NCBI GenBank assembly: GCA_963971425.1
Contig: OZ020517.1
Span: 7,628,501-7,692,500 of the forward strand
DNA: 64,000 nt
Reading direction: 5' to 3'
From: Bryoerythrophyllum caledonicum
Taxonomy: Eukaryota > Streptophyta > Bryopsida > Pottiales > Pottiaceae
Shown one piece after another: positions 12,667-26,112 of this stretch (positions within the stretch are counted from its first letter, which is position 1; each line of letters begins with the position of its first letter). The position numbers and the translations under genes were made by a program. The notes beneath the pieces were generated by a model that was given only the letters and a program-made list of their open reading frames with translations, was not told the DNA's origin and made no database searches.

Positions 12667-13265
12667 ACGCGCTGGTCAGTTTTGTACATAATTAATTCAC
12701 AATGGAGAATGACTAATTTTTTTGGAAATTCAAGAGATTTGTGCAAGTGATATTGATGAAACTCAAGGTGATATACATGGAATGTCAAGAATATACTTGC
12801 ATAATGTCTAGGTGATATCCATGTAATACCTAGGAAATACGCATTGTGACCGAACCAGTGCAATTTGGGAAAATAATTACTTCGACAAGTAGATGCAGAA
12901 AGTGACCACTATGTATGGTAAATGTGACCCCATTGATATGACAAGTCTAAGGATATGCTATGAATCTAAGTTTTTATTCTTATTTTAGAGAAGGTGATAC
13001 AATAGAGGATACTATACAAAGTGGTCACTTTCGGACACTATCTATTGAGCTAATTACTATTTTAGATTGTAGCGGTTTGGACACAATGGGTACCAATGGA
13101 TATCACTTAAGCATTACAAGGGTGTCACCTAAGCATTACACATGTGTCACCTAGACATTAGATGAGTAGTACACGAGTTTCACCTAGACAAATCTCTTGA
13201 AATTTCCAAAAAAAAAATTGGACCTTCTCCATTTTTAATCAATTCTGTACAAAAGTGACCACGGT
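12667..13265. mobile_element. ~600-bp inverted-repeat (foldback) element
   Basis: The left half from about 12670 (tggtcagttttgtaca) is matched inverted by the right half ending about 13262 (tgtacaaaagtgacca). Matching continues inward: tttggaaattcaagagattt near 12720 against aaatctcttgaaatttccaaa near 13195, and gtgaccac/gtggtcac nearer the centre. This is the form of a MITE or foldback element; no target duplication resolved. Confidence 0.65.
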
Positions 13266-13801
13266 GGAGGGAAGAGTGTGCACCAAATGCGAGAGGGGTT
13301 TGGGACAAGATGATTGCAACAAAGGTGGGGTCATAACTCCCCCAAGGGGACACCGTTCAGCCACATTTACTGTTTGAATTCAACCAGGTAGAGCTGGGAC
13401 CAATTCCAGGCCTACGACAACTACAGGACGTCGTGACCCTGATGCTAACCTAGTCAACAAACACTCCAGGACAGAAAGCACATGATTCAGCTCAACTAAG
13501 AAGACCAAGTGGGACCAAGTCTAACTTGTCCCACTTGCAAACATTCGTAAGTGCGGACTTGGTCGAACCCCTTCATGACACATTTTTTAGGGTGCGAATC
13601 TCATGTGACATACTTGTTTTATGTGATATTGACATGTTGTCATGGATTTGAGCAACTTTAAATGCTTTAATCAATCTACAGTACACAAGAGCTGAACTTT
13701 TCTAATCCTCTGGTCATGTGACCTGCTCATTTCCTTGGATATTTGCCTTCTTTGTAAGGTCAACCTTTAGCCTAGGATCAGGTTCCACTTCAATTTCATC
13801 T
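13266..13801. other. Intergenic, nothing recognised
   Basis: No coding region or repeat family match noticed. Confidence 0.4.
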
Positions 13802-14045
13802 TTAACCCTTTAGCTTCCAGGTCATGGTTCCCCAAAACCAAGAAATGTACTGAATTATTTCTTTAAACTAACTTTGATGAAAATATAATGTCTAATTTTA
13901 GCATATTGGCAACAAAAATTGTGGACTTTGGAGGGTATACTACTATATCCACCAATAGATTCTTGCACGGATTTTTGTACTTTGAATAGAAGTGGTTCAC
14001 ATGTGCACTAGGTTGATAGCTTCGTATTGACAGAAGGAGGATTTG
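13802..14045 (+). mobile_element. TTAA element family C, copy C1, truncated
   Basis: Starts TTAACCCTTTAGC and follows copy C2 (24637 onward) through the block containing gtggactttggagggta and gtgcactaggttgatagc, then diverges at about 14045. The other end was not found, so the copy is broken. Confidence 0.7.
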
Positions 14046-14055
14046 CCTAAATATC

Positions 14056-14305
14056 CCGGTCGAGCGTTGCACTAAGCCTTAGGTTTGGGAGGATGGGGGA
14101 GGGTAGGGACAAAACCGGCCCCTATTTTTATGTTGGAGGGGATCCTATTTGATCTAAGGGGGCCCTCCTAGGGTTAATTGGGGCCCCATGCCACTAATTT
14201 GGCCCAAAAAAAAACCAAAAAAATCCTCTAGGGCCCCAAAAGTTAAAAGGCCACAAAAATGGACCCACATAAGGCTGAGGCTTGGTGCAACACTCGATCA
14301 AGGCA
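14056..14305. repeat. Inverted repeat ~25 bp, spacer ~195 bp
   Basis: ggtcgagcgttgcactaagcc (about 14058) pairs with ggcttggtgcaacactcgatc (about 14280) with few mismatches. It could be a small MITE next to the Ty3 remnant. Confidence 0.45.
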
Positions 14306-14623
14306 AATAGGAAGATCCACAGAAGAAGAAGAAGACTAATAATAACGCTAATAATAATGCTAATAAGACTAAACTCGACGGTGTTGTCGCTGCAACAATT
14401 GTACGCATCCAACCAAAGATGTCGCTTGTCGCCGAATCAATAAGCATAGGAAGAAGTAACAAAGAGAGGGTAGGCTGGATACAATGTGAGCCCCATCTTT
14501 AATCACCTTAGACAACTTTGTTGCCAATCTCTTGGTCAATCTTTACGTTGCCTATCTCTGAATTGAAACCAAGGACTTCAATTGGATGGCAACGCAACAC
14601 ACAATAATAAGCCCACAAGAAAT

Positions 14624-15526
14624 TCAAGTCGTCTGTTCGAGTGAAATGTGGCTCGAAGACCTCCGACAACTGGGGCAAGTCCAATCCCCGATCGGTAAAG
14701 TAGAAAGAGGCGGCGTCAAGTAAACCATATGCCAACCACGGCGGCAATGGTCACAAAACAACATGACAACCGCGCCCTTCTTCTCACCACACACAAAACA
14801 CGAAAGGCCATCTGGCAGAAAGGCCAACTGCGGATGAATGGAGCCATCAATGTGAAAATAGCAGGGAGCACAATTCTTAAAGTACTCTCGACACTCATGG
14901 CCATCCTTGCCTTCCAACAACAAAATGCCACTAGGTAACAAATCCTTTCCGCGAATAAAAGTGCACCCAGCCTTGACGTCCAACATCGTGGGCGCCTCAC
15001 GTTGCAAATAAACATAATCCCTTACAGAAAAATATTGCAGCTGAGGTCCGTAGGCACCGCTATGAATACAAGTGTACCGTAAGATGTCATGGTGTTGAGC
15101 GATGGATAAGTTCTCTATGGCCATAGGCATGGCCCGCTTGAGGAATTCAGCTTGATCCCATAGACATTGAATCCACACCTCTGGATTGTCCAAATCCACA
15201 ACCGGAGCCAACGCCTTTCCCCAAACGGAACTCGTTAAAATTGGCTCTCGCCCGTGCAACAATTGATACAGACTAAAAGCAGCTAATGAAGCATGTCTAC
15301 TAAACCAGTACCCCATGGCCATCCATGGCATCATTGGATCCGAATCATGGTGGCCACCCTGAAGTAGTCCATACTTCTGTAGACCCCGCTTAACAGTCTG
15401 AACCACACGCTCCGACCATACGTCCGCTTCCAAGTGAATCCAATAAATGTTACGAAAGTGAATAAAAGCATTGGTATACAAAGCTTCAAAAGTCCCAAAG
15501 AACTCACACCCCTGGTCAGTGAACAC
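14624..15526 (-). pseudogene. Ty3 integrase core with C-terminal PHD finger
   Basis: A 300-codon open stretch. It begins FTDQGCEFFG (second catalytic Asp region of integrase), continues AERVVQT-like ERVVQTVKRGLQKYG and LPWIAMG-like MPWMAMGYWFSRHASLA, and SLYQLLHGREP. After an SH3/chromo-like region (RDYVYLQ) it ends with a PHD finger: CFVCGEKKGAVVMLFCDHC, RRGWHMVYLTPPL, WTCPSC, giving the C4HC3 pattern. A histone-tail reader here would suit chromatin-directed insertion, by analogy with chromointegrases. The N-terminal half of the integrase is in broken frames upstream (HFCVRQTHLKLRN, CDVYDWV near 15.9-15.8 kb). Confidence 0.75.
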
Positions 15527-17163
15527 CTCAGTTGGGGCTCCAAAAACAAGCGAACACCAGGTCGAGGAATGCCATGGCCGCCGACTCTAAAGAGTTCTGC
15601 GAAAGAGCCACGAGCTCAATCCACTTGCTAAGATGCTCTACGATCACAAAGACATACTTAGCTCTGCGTGGAGTCACGATAAGTGGACCAACAAAGTCCA
15701 AAGACTATTGGTATCCTAGTCCCATAATGGGCAAAGGCTGCAATTACGATGACAAGGTGTTGAAGTTGGATCTAACCCAATCATACACGTCACACCGAGA
15801 AACATAGGTGGGGACCTCCTAATACATGCCAGTCCACCTATACTAGTTGCGCAACTTTAAATGAGTCTGTCGCACACAAAAATGTCCTAGGTCTTCCTTT
15901 ACTTGCCGTACCAACAAAGCCCACTGATCTAGCTTGTAAACTATGCATCTAGTCTCATCCGACCACATCCAAAATAGAAGGCCACTCTCCCAACAAAACT
16001 TTGCTATCCGGTGTCCAATTTGATCACGCTCAATGGCGAAAAGAGCTGGGGAAAGTATCCCATGTTGTAGCTTGTTCAAGACTGGACCGTCTTTCCACTC
16101 ATCGCTAACAACTTGGGCCCTATCGGTTCCTCATCCATTGCCAAATCAGACAACGTCGATGTAAAGCCAGACATTAACATGAGGTAAGTTATTGCATGCC
16201 ACCCTGGGGCTGACTCCTTGTCACAGTCCCCATGTCACCTGGCACTAATTAGATCCTACTCCGAAGGACTTCAATTGCAAAATAAACCATCTGCATCCAA
16301 ATTCGTGATGTCCGCCCGGTGTATAACTTTAAAGTCATACTCCAGAATCAACAAAGCCCACATGGCGAGCTTGCCAATAAGCTTGTCAGACTCCATGAAC
16401 TACTTCAAAGGTTGGTGATCGGTCACCAACGTAAATTGTTGCCAATACAAATAGGGCCTAAATGGACTATGTCCCAAACCGCGGCCAAAGCCTCCCCCTC
16501 ATAGGACAATAGTTGGATCCCATGTTGTTGCTCCTAAAAGCAAATGCCACAACATACTCCTATCCCTCATCATCCTTTTGAGTCAACATTGTTCCCAATT
16601 CTACAACACTCCAGTTTGTGTGCAATTGAAAGGTCGTGTAGCATCTAGATGCCGCAACAGAAGCGCTAAACCAAGCTTCAACTTCAAAGTAGCAAATGCC
16701 TACTCCTACTCTCGTCCCCAAGTCCATAGTTGATCCTTCCTTGTAACAATAGCCAACGGCTTAGCAATCAAGCTAAAATTCTTGACAAAACTGGCAATAG
16801 TAATTTCCTAAGCCAAGAAAAGCTCAAAGCCATGACACGTTGGTTGGGGGAGGAATCTTCTGCAACGCATCCACCTTGGCCTGCCGCACACCAAGACCCC
16901 TGGAACAATCATATGTCCCAAGTATGGCAACTAGTCGTGAAAGAACTTGCACTTGCCATGGTGCAATCACAAGCCCCACTGCGGTAATGTCTTGAATACA
17001 GAGTGAAGATGCGTCACATACTCCTATGGGCTGCTACTAAAAATCATAACATCATTAATGTAGCATCGGACAAACGGTAAATCAGACAACATCCCGTTTA
17101 TCACCCTCTGAATCTCAACAAGTGCGTTCTTGAGGCCAAATGAGAAAACTTCCAATGATAGAG

Positions 17164-17508
17164 TTAATTTCTACCATCCTGATTAACCCTCCAAAATGCA
17201 GTCTTCACCCGATCATCCACCATCAATCGTAATTGGTGATAACCAAATCGCAAATCTAAAGTACTAAATACTTTTACGTAGCCCAGTGCATCAAACAACT
17301 CCTCCGGCGTGGGCATTGGATACTGACTTGGACTTACGATTGACCGGCCTATAATCCCCACACATCCGCTTCTCCGTCCAGTTGCCAAAGATGTCCTTCT
17401 TTGATGACATAACCGTCGCATTAGCGCACTTGCCGTTAGAGAGCTCAATGAAGCTAGCGGCCAACAACTCGTGACAACGAGTCTGAATCCCAACTTTCTT
17501 TGAAACAC
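17164..17508 (-). pseudogene. Ty3 reverse transcriptase fragment
   Basis: Contains YPMPTPEELFDALG followed by FSTLDLRFGYHQLRL and KTAFW, the Ty3 RT block with the first catalytic Asp (DLRFGYHQ). The YVDD region is not in the same frame; upstream residues are frameshifted. Confidence 0.75.
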
Positions 17509-18560
17509 TAAGCTTGTATGGTCGTCAAAACATCAAGTGGTCGTCCTCCAACTCAATGTGAATGGGCTTGCCTCTATACCCCTCCAAATCATGGAGGCTA
17601 AAGGCAAACAACTACAGTACAAATGTATAAGCACTCGTATCCTTTGTGCCTCGGCACCAAAAGATGTGGCTCTAAATCCAAAGGCCAATCATCATACTTC
17701 TTGGTCTCCTTCTCCACCGTAGGAGACTCACCGTGTACCGGTACAATCGGTGATTGCTAGTTGGTAGCAAACAAGGAATTCATGCCTCTAGACTCCTCAC
17801 TCACGGGATCCCCAGAGAATCTCGTGTCTTGGTGATAAAATTGGGAAAAGATATCTCGCGCATCCTCTCGACCAAAGTCCTTTGTCGAGGCTGCAAAGAC
17901 ACGCTAAGCACAAAGCTCCTTAGTTGCATCTTTCTTCAAACAAAAAAGCAACTCCGCTTGATCTTTGTGAGATGTGGCACCGCTATCCTCGGACCATGAG
18001 AGTATGTTTCCAACACACGTGGATGGTCACGCAAACTTAGCGCTGAATGGAAAAATAGAGGCCACAAACCCAAACAAGAGTGTTGAGGTCAATGACTTGA
18101 CCCAACAAATAACAACGTTGATCCTCAGAGAAATTCGATGTGGCGGTGGTGCCAGTCAAAATGCCCATCGTCCACTCCTTCTCATCAGTAGAAGGCTCCT
18201 TGTAAGTTTGGAAAGTAGAATTCAAACCATGCCCAAACCGCTCTTCTAAAAGCAAAGGACCTCGGAGAACACATCAACATGGAAAATGCACCCCAAGTGA
18301 AACCAACGCGGTTCACTACAACTAATGGTGGTTCATCAGCCTTGGTATCCTCCGTGGAAACACGATGGTCGTCCAAGATGTCATCAATCTCACGGCGCAC
18401 GGGTTGTTGCACTTGAGCAAGTGCAACGGTGAGCGTTGTGGATGATGAGCGGCACGTGAATGGCCTTGGCAAGGCCATCCTGCAATCACCAAGTCTACGT
18501 GACCTAAGTTCCTAACTAGCGCAGATCATCCTCATTGATCAACGTCACATCACCTCGCAA

Positions 18561-18878
18561 CTAGCCAAAACATCCACACGTAGCAGAAGACGGTAACTGC
18601 TCTGGATACACGCCAAAAGACGCTGATTGTGATGGTGGGCGGCACGATTTAAGGTGATCCAAATCTTGGGCTAGCTGCTTACCAATCATCAATGGCTGAG
18701 CTCCAAAATCCAACATGACACATAAGGGGGTAGCTTGAGTGGCGTTGTCGTCAGTACGGCCAACCACCATGACACCATCATCGTTCACCAAGCGTACAAC
18801 CCATACTAAATGCAAACTACGTTGCTCCCGTATTGGCCGGGCCGCAATGTCAGACAAATAAGTCACTTTAGAGATCAA
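18561..18878 (-). pseudogene. Ty3 aspartic-protease-like fragment
   Basis: CVMLDFGAQPLMIGKQLA resembles retropepsin DTGA/DSGA followed by the hydrophobic strand, with Phe in place of Thr/Ser. It lies between gag and RT, as expected. Confidence 0.5.
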
Positions 18879-19639
18879 GGACTAATACTTGGAGGATTGC
18901 TCCATAGGTGTGGAAGTGACATTGGCCTCAAACGCGGAAATAGTCTCCGCCGCCAACTTGGCCCGCATTGCCACAAAATCCTCCTCGGTGGGTGGAGCCG
19001 TCATTTTCTACGATACCTCCAATGATGGCATGGGCACCTTGCCCACCAACATACCGTTTGCCAAGTGGAACACATTGAATGGTTTAAAATCTGGTGTCAG
19101 TTAATCCACACTGGCAAACACCGGCAGCTGCAATACCTTGAATGCCAAGGTGTGTGCGCCATCTTCATGAGTATAAAAAATCGGTGGGATTGGAGTCGAA
19201 GTGGGAGCGGGAGTAGAAGTGGCCGCATCCGCGATGCTGAAAGTAAAAGGTAGCCGGAACTGACCAATGTGGTCCGGCAAACCCGTGTGGCTTGGACGAC
19301 CACTACTACCTAGCATAGTGGCAAAAGGTGCCACCGCTTGTACGATAGTTTGAGCACGAAGTTCGAGCACGAGTGGCAACTGCTACCACAACCTCCGCTA
19401 GAGCGCCATTCAAATAGCAATCTACGGCTGAAAATGAGCCCTAATCCCTCACCAGAGGCCGTGTGTCTGCCATTCATTTCAAAGAGGCCATTGCCCTTAT
19501 TTTCTTCTTCAGCTCTGCCAATTCGGCTTGAAGTGTCTTCACCACATCCAATCCAGCAGCCGAAGACCCTGGGCGCTTATCTCAGTAACGCACAAAACAA
19601 TTCTCATCATTGTGGTCAATCTTGCCAGAGTCGAAACAT

Positions 19640-20376
19640 GTCACCGTCCTCATTCACTTGCACCCAATCTTCTCTGCACGCTTGGCCGCCTTAGTCTTGG
19701 ACTTGGCCTTTTCCGCCCGTGCTCCCTTCTTCTTGGAGCAATTGAGGTCCCACTTGGTATGCCCGGCTTCTCTACAAGTCCGACAATGCATAACCAGTTG
19801 AAGTCATGCCTATGCCAAGCTACAAGTAGCTGTAGCAAGCTTCTTAGGCTTTGGAGCCTCCAATACTGACATGATCAAATCTGTAGACTCCCTTACGCCC
19901 AACGCATTTTCAAGCGCTTCCACGTCGGCGACCAACTGCGTCAAAGTGACGTTTTCGTGATATTGGAAAAGAAGATGCGGACTAATCAACTCCGTCATCC
20001 ACTTATCCAGCTTAGAGATGAAGATCTTCATCAGCTGACGCTCCATGAACACATCACCGGCCTCCGCTAACAATCGTGCCAGCGGAGTATACATAGTGCG
20101 TGGAGTATCCTCCTTCTACTAGATGAAATCCTAAATGTGTTGCATCTGATCACGCATGAACCTTCTGTACTCTTTCTCTAGGTGTGCCATGAACTGCGCC
20201 AGAGGATCAAAGACTGGCGGGCCGTCAACCGCCACCAATGCTACACGTGTGGCTATGGCCAAACGAGACATAGCTTCCATACCAACCTCTTTGCCCACAA
20301 TGGTAACACTCGTGCTCCTGGAGTCCTCACTAAGAAAATTATCTTCCACCTCGGGCTCCTCGGTAGAAGTCGACAC
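19640..20376 (-). pseudogene. Ty3 gag fragments and zinc-knuckle-like motif
   Basis: Broken frames with DPLAQFMAHLEKEYRRFM and ERQLMKIFISKLDKWM match the low-complexity helical gag style. A CX2CX4H motif with a later Cys is near 19770. Confidence 0.45.
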
Positions 20377-20400
20377 TTAGACAACCGCACTCTCCTTGAG

Positions 20401-22707
20401 CACAGTCACCAACTCCACACGTTGGCGCCAATACTCCTCAACGGGGCGCAACTCTGTGTCGTGTTGCATGGCCCACCTCCCATATGTTTGAAGGGCCTCT
20501 AACTCTAAATGTTAGGGCAATAGCTTGAACGCATTCCAATCACTAAACAACAGGGTCCCTTGGCACTTCCTTTTCATCCAAGTCTCATCGGTATCCAATT
20601 CTAGTCCAAAGCGTGTGGTGGAAGCACTCTCTGAGTGGTCTGCTGAGGAGGAGCAGTAATACTGACTTCGGGTCCTCACCGTAAACAAAAACCATCCCGA
20701 GAACTATCTACATGTACTATCAATAGGGTAAGGGTACGAACAAGCGGCATGCACCTACAAACCACGAAACTTTGTGGTTCACTGGTCATCACCTCCGACT
20801 AACACATGTCCAACCACAACCCCCCTCATAAAAAGGTCTTGACGGCCATCAACTTGACTTTATCCCTACGGTACCCAATAACAATCTAGGAACAACAAGA
20901 AATGGGGCCACCGGAAAACACTAGCAACAAACCCGCAACATAGGGGAGGTGCCACATAAAAATCCAGAAATCAATACGAGATCCTCTCTCTGAAAACATA
21001 AAAGCAGTAAATGAAAATGACTAGAGCCAATAGCACCCGCTTGTAGTGGATGATTTCTAGTCGCAAAAATCTGCAACACAAAGGGAACATCCAAAGTTGT
21101 CCTTCCTGAAGTCTAAAACTAAGGAAGTAGCAAGCTTTTGCGGTCACGGTGTTTAAAAACACAAGTCTTCCAAATAAAAATAACACATTGGATGACAAGC
21201 ATGCGGATATGCCAATTTAACACTAAAATGGGACAAATGGCAGAATGTCCTAGCTATAGGTGCAAAGTTTTACTCAAAATCGAGTAAAAGTGCCCTCACC
21301 AACTACCTCCGAAGTTTAGACACTAATTTTTATTTTTATTTAATTTAAAAAACACATAATTTTTTGCACCACTAGTCTTATATTTCCTTCACAAACTCAA
21401 ATCCAAAGTCGAAATCACAAAATTACTAAAATTGCAAAGGTTGGATTTTTCAAGTCTCAACTCGAGAGACCTCTGAAAAATTTGCTTCCAAAGTGACGGA
21501 ATTGGGATTTGGCACGCAATTAGGTGACCCACGTAATAAGAAGCTTTGACGCATTTGGATACTTGCTGATAGATGAACAATATTGTCTGCACAACAAATG
21601 AAATAATGTTGATCCGAGGACATCCAATCCTCAAGTCAAGCCGCTCTCTATTGGGCACACAATCACCTGGTTACAAATTATGGGTGAGGCTACTCCGAAG
21701 TCCGAGTCCCCTGAAGTCGTCTTTGTTCCCCAATGAGATCCCGTAGATACCTTGCCACGTCGCCTCGCCAGCTGTAGACGACCTGCAGCCATGCCTTCTT
21801 CTTACGTGGCCATGCAGTCCCCGAAATTCCAAGAAAGTCACTCCTAAGCCCAGTCAAACGTTGTTGTTTCTGACGAGCGCCGCATGTTTCACCGTGCTCG
21901 CCCCCAAGGCCAATCAAATTGTGCCCAATTACGGAGTGCTCCCTTGACCGTGGCTTGTGGCTTGGTAGTCCGTGGCTCCCTACTAGTTGTCCCTTTACGA
22001 CTCAACCTCAGCGCCCTAAATGAACTCCGTGGTCTTTGAATGAACTGGTCCGTGGATGGCAATGGATGAATAATCGGAAAGAGAACCATCGACTTTGAGC
22101 ATGAGCTCTTGAGATGATCTTTATGAAACCCCTCCGTCACAGAACATGAGCATAAGTTTCCTCTCTCACACTCACACTCCAAATACCTCTAATACTAGTA
22201 CGTGCATCACAAATTTGGGTTGTTCTTTCTCATAGATACTTTTGGCAACCTTTAGACATCTATTATTGTGCATTCGAATAAAACCTCAATAATACATCAT
22301 TTAGGTTCCAAATGTCGTATTAACGATTATGTGACACCTCGCTATTGCGACACTTTTTTGTTTTTCCAAACTTGTCATACTAAAAATTGTATGATGTTGT
22401 ACTGTACTGTATGTAAAAATTCCAACCATTTCATGCCCGCAATCATGCAATCTTCTATTTGTGGTTTTCTGGGACCCTTCTAGGAAAAGTTAGGGAACTT
22501 TTGTTTTGAATATATGATCATGCCAAGCACAACTAGCTGTTTAAAAGTGCAAAAGGCATGCCTGCCCATCACCATTATTATTCAAAGGAAGGCTTTCCTC
22601 TCAAAGGTCCGGCTCTATTCCTTTTCAATTTTTTGGACACACCTACACTAGAATTTTAAATCATAATCTGTGAAACTAGGTGAATATCTCAAGAATTACA
22701 TCACTAT
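20401..22707. other. Ty3 5' region or intergenic, nothing clear
   Basis: Probably includes the leader/LTR side of the Ty3 element up to about 21.2 kb, but no LTR counterpart was found near 14.0-14.6 kb. Remaining open frames are short and unrecognised. Confidence 0.35.
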
Positions 22708-24603
22708 TTAACCCCTAAGGTACCAAGACAGTTTTACACCAAAAACACTTCAAAATTAATGAATTCTAGTGCAATGAATAAAGAAGGTAACAAAAACTTT
22801 GATTTTAACCCCTAAAAATCCTTGTGTTCTTGGGGGCTCGAAAACCAAAAATTGCGAATTTCTACCACCTTGTTGGAATTGAGGTATGGTCAATGTATTT
22901 ACTGTTTTTTAGTACTTTCAACCGTAGGATCTTGAACCTAGCTACTATGGAATATACTATGTCAAATTTGAGCCGTTGGATGTGCACCATTTGTGAGATT
23001 ATAATGTTCAAAGTTGATGCAAAACTTTTTTTGGGCATTGTTTAAAAGACATAGTCTACTTTGTGCAAAGGAAAACTTGATGTTTGCTACACCAATCATT
23101 TTGCTCATATTTTTTTCCATGTGGAGAATCATGTTCTAAATCCCTATGCAAAATTTTAGAGACTCATTTGGCTTTTTGGACCTTCATGCAAATTATTTTC
23201 CAACAGAAGGTATAAAAACAGTGATTTGGAAAAACATGCATCACGTTTATTGTATTTAATTTAGGAAAAAAATGAACGGTGAGTAGGTACCTCTTTAAGT
23301 TTGTGAATTTTGGGAAAAAATATTTTTGAAAAATTATTAAATCTCAAATTTTGACGAATTTTGAAAGAAAAAAATGTAATATTGTGGAAAACTTTGAAAC
23401 TTGTTGTTGTAATTTTTAAAGGCTGCCCTTGCAGAATTGGTAAAAGGTTCAACATGGGTCACTTGGAAATTTGAATAGAAACTTAGTTCTGAACATATTA
23501 GCAAAAAAACATTTCAAAAAAATGTTGAAAATAAAAAGTTTTTTTCTGCCCGCCCAGAGGTTGAAAACTAAAATTTGAGTAAATAAGCTCAAAAATTGGA
23601 ATTCGACTTTGCAAATTGTTGCACATACACCTTGTAGTATAGAGAACACCCCGTAAAAATCTTTTGCAAAAGTATTAAATTTAACCCCTTCAACTAGGCT
23701 GCCCGAAATAGCAAAAAGCCGTTTTGGCTTTCAAGGATCTTTAGGGGTTAAGTTCTGACCGTAGGATCTCAATAAAGGCTTATTAAGTAATACATGTACA
23801 AAATTTCATAAACTTTGACCACATGGATTAAAAGATTATAGTGTTTGAAGTCAAGCAAATGGTTCATTTTCTTCCGTGCGTTTAGTGGATCAGCAGACTT
23901 TGACTTCACTTGGTGTCAAAAAAATTCACTACACAAGGTCTAAATCTATTACCATCTTGTTAAGCATGATGTTAGCTCCTTACACACCAATTTTTTGAGG
24001 TAAAGACGGGGTGTAGCATATTCAAAACAAGTGTGCAAGGAGTGGATGCTCGAAATTTGTTCATTCACACTTTAATTTTTTTTGAACTTAATATGTTTTT
24101 GATTGATAATCCGAATGGTTAATAAGAAGGTTTACATTACATATTGTTGTGGAAAAAATAAAAAGTGAAAAATATGAAGATCTCTAGGTTTTATGTGGAA
24201 ATGAAGAAGTTTTTTTGGTACCTTGCCCGACAATGAGTGACAATGTGTGAAAACGTTTGACTTGGGTTGGTATGCTATTTTTCACTAAAGACAAGAACTT
24301 TTTTTTGACAACATGAAGGGAAATAGTATTACTTGCAAGTACTGAAAATCTCATTTTCAATAGAGTGTCCTATCAAAAGTTTTTGGAGGTGCCCAAGGTG
24401 CCCGCCCTCCCCATTTAAAATTCAAAATCCTATAACTTTTTCATCAAATGTCCAATTTAGGAAAAAATTGTTTTCCCACTAAGGTCTTGGTAATGTCTTT
24501 CTATGGTAGAAATTTCAAAGTGGAATGTTGGAAATTGACACCATAGGAACCTGACCGATTTTTCAAAAAGCCATTTTTGGGCACTTGGTCCTTTAGGGGT
24601 TGA
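22708..24603 (+). mobile_element. TTAA element family A, copy A3, interrupted by element E
   Basis: Left TTAA at 22708-22711 (CCCCTAAGG), right end CTTTAGGGG then TTGA (mutated TTAA) at 24600-24603. Removing element E (947 bp) leaves about 949 bp, the same length as A1 and A5. The family block is near 23890. Confidence 0.85.
22805..23751 (+). mobile_element. TTAA element family E (947 bp) inside A3
   Basis: TTAACCCCTAAAAATCCTTG at the left and an inverted match ending GATCTTTAGGGGTTAA at the right. Flanks gatt-TTAA and TTAA-gttctgaccgtagg rejoin into normal family A sequence, showing TTAA duplication. The interior is unrelated to family A and has no transposase frame. Confidence 0.85.
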
Positions 24604-25392
24604 CCCCTGAATTACCAAGAGTCCCCTTAGGGACTATTAACCCTTTACCGCCCAGGGATATTTCTGGAAAAACCAAGATTTCTGCTAATTTTTTTCTTTG
24701 AACCACATTTGATGGAAATACAATGCCTAATATTAATGTCTAATCTTACAAAATTGAAATTAACCCATGACCTGAACTTTGGGGAAATTTTGCACTACAT
24801 CCAACAATTGATGAAATAGATTATAGTGTTTAAATTTACTGTATTTTGGTAGTGAAAACTGTGGATTTTTGAGGGTGTAGAAGGAGAAGAAGAAGAAGAA
24901 CACCGGTCCCGGAGGGATCGGCGTGACTAAAGTGTCTGTTCGCACCACCACTAAGACCATGCCCACCAGGCAAGGAATATGTAGTATGGGGCTACTTCCC
25001 CCTCTCGAGGATAGACACTATGTAACAAGTAACCATGGGGATAAAACCAAAACAAGGAAAAGCCACAATCATAGCAAGGAGTGGGGAGAAAAGGAAAAAG
25101 AAAGAAAAAGAAAAGACAATGAAAGAGGGGGGGAAGGACAGGGGGTGGAGGAGGGGAAATGAGTGGGGCGGTGGGAGAGTTAGGGTGGTTTATGGAGTGT
25201 CATGTGGATCAGGGAGGGTTTGGTTATTCTCAATTTTTTGTTTATGTAGCAGTATGGACATAGCATGTTGGATTGCGATGGTGTTGATATTTTTGAAGGT
25301 ATGTTTAATTGTGTCCATGGGAATTTTGAAAGTATCTTCAAGGGTGTTCATGGGTGGGATATAGGTTGTGGCACGGGCACCAGCCGTGATGA

Positions 25393-26001
25393 CTATGAGG
25401 GGGTCGATTTCCATCCGAGGTTTTTTATGTCATCGATGAGGGACTGATATTTATTTATTTTATTTTCTATTGTTTCTGGTGAGAAACGGTCGTTACAATA
25501 CGTAAATTCAATAAATTGTATGGTATAGCTTGGGTCAATGTGGGTGGGTGGCGGGTCGTTGTATGGTAGGCCTTTTACGCAAAGTATGTTGGGTTTAAAT
25601 CTAGCATTACAGTGGCATCGTTGGGTAGCACATGTGCATGGGAGTAGCCAGGATGGAACCGTGTTTTCTTGTGGTTTGTTATTGAAAGCGCCGACATTCA
25701 TGAGTATAAGACATCGGGATTTGTTATGTGAGGTAATTAGTTTTCTGATTTCCCATACTACTTTGTTGTGTCTTTTAACAATGAGGGAGTGTATGTGGTG
25801 GTTTTGGCATTTTAGTAGAACATGTAACCATGTGTCGGGGTCTGTAGAGGTACATGTGGGACATGTTATGGATGGGAAGCGTTCTATTCCGAAGAAGAGT
25901 TGTTTACGAGCATTCCCCATATACAAACCAGTGCGAAATTTGATAAGGCATGTGATTTGTGAATCGGTAATGGCGGGATTTTTCCAAAAATTTGTAGACA
26001 A
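25393..26001 (-). pseudogene. LINE C-terminal zinc-binding region
   Basis: 202 codons. CPTCTSTDPDTWLHVLLKC gives CX2C...HX4C, the zinc-binding motif after RT/RNase H in LINE ORF2. A Cys/His cluster CTCATQRCHC follows. It is downstream of the RNase H frame. Confidence 0.75.
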
Positions 26002-26112
26002 TTCATTGTCTATGTTATTATTGCCGGTCCATTTTTCTATGTTAGGGAAATTTTCTGAGATCGTGTCACTGTCATTGTATGTGTCTTGTTTTTTGAGGTA
26101 TTTTCCTAAAAA

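Larger units (their letters stand above)
14620..20400 (-). mobile_element. Decayed Ty3/gypsy retrotransposon
   Basis: Read on the minus strand the domains run gag (about 20.4-19.8 kb), zinc-knuckle-like CRTCREAGH (near 19.77), protease-like LDFGAQPLMIGK (near 18.7), reverse transcriptase (17.51-17.16), a gap of broken RNase H, then an integrase zinc region and core (about 15.9-14.6). Protease-RT-RNase H-integrase order defines Ty3/gypsy. Frames are interrupted by stops and shifts throughout. No LTR pair, primer-binding site or target duplication was found; the element may be cut at both ends. Confidence 0.8.

Noticed and set aside
14056..20990. LTR pair for the Ty3 element
   Set aside because: No repeat shared between the flanks at 14.0-14.6 and 20.4-22.2 kb was found.
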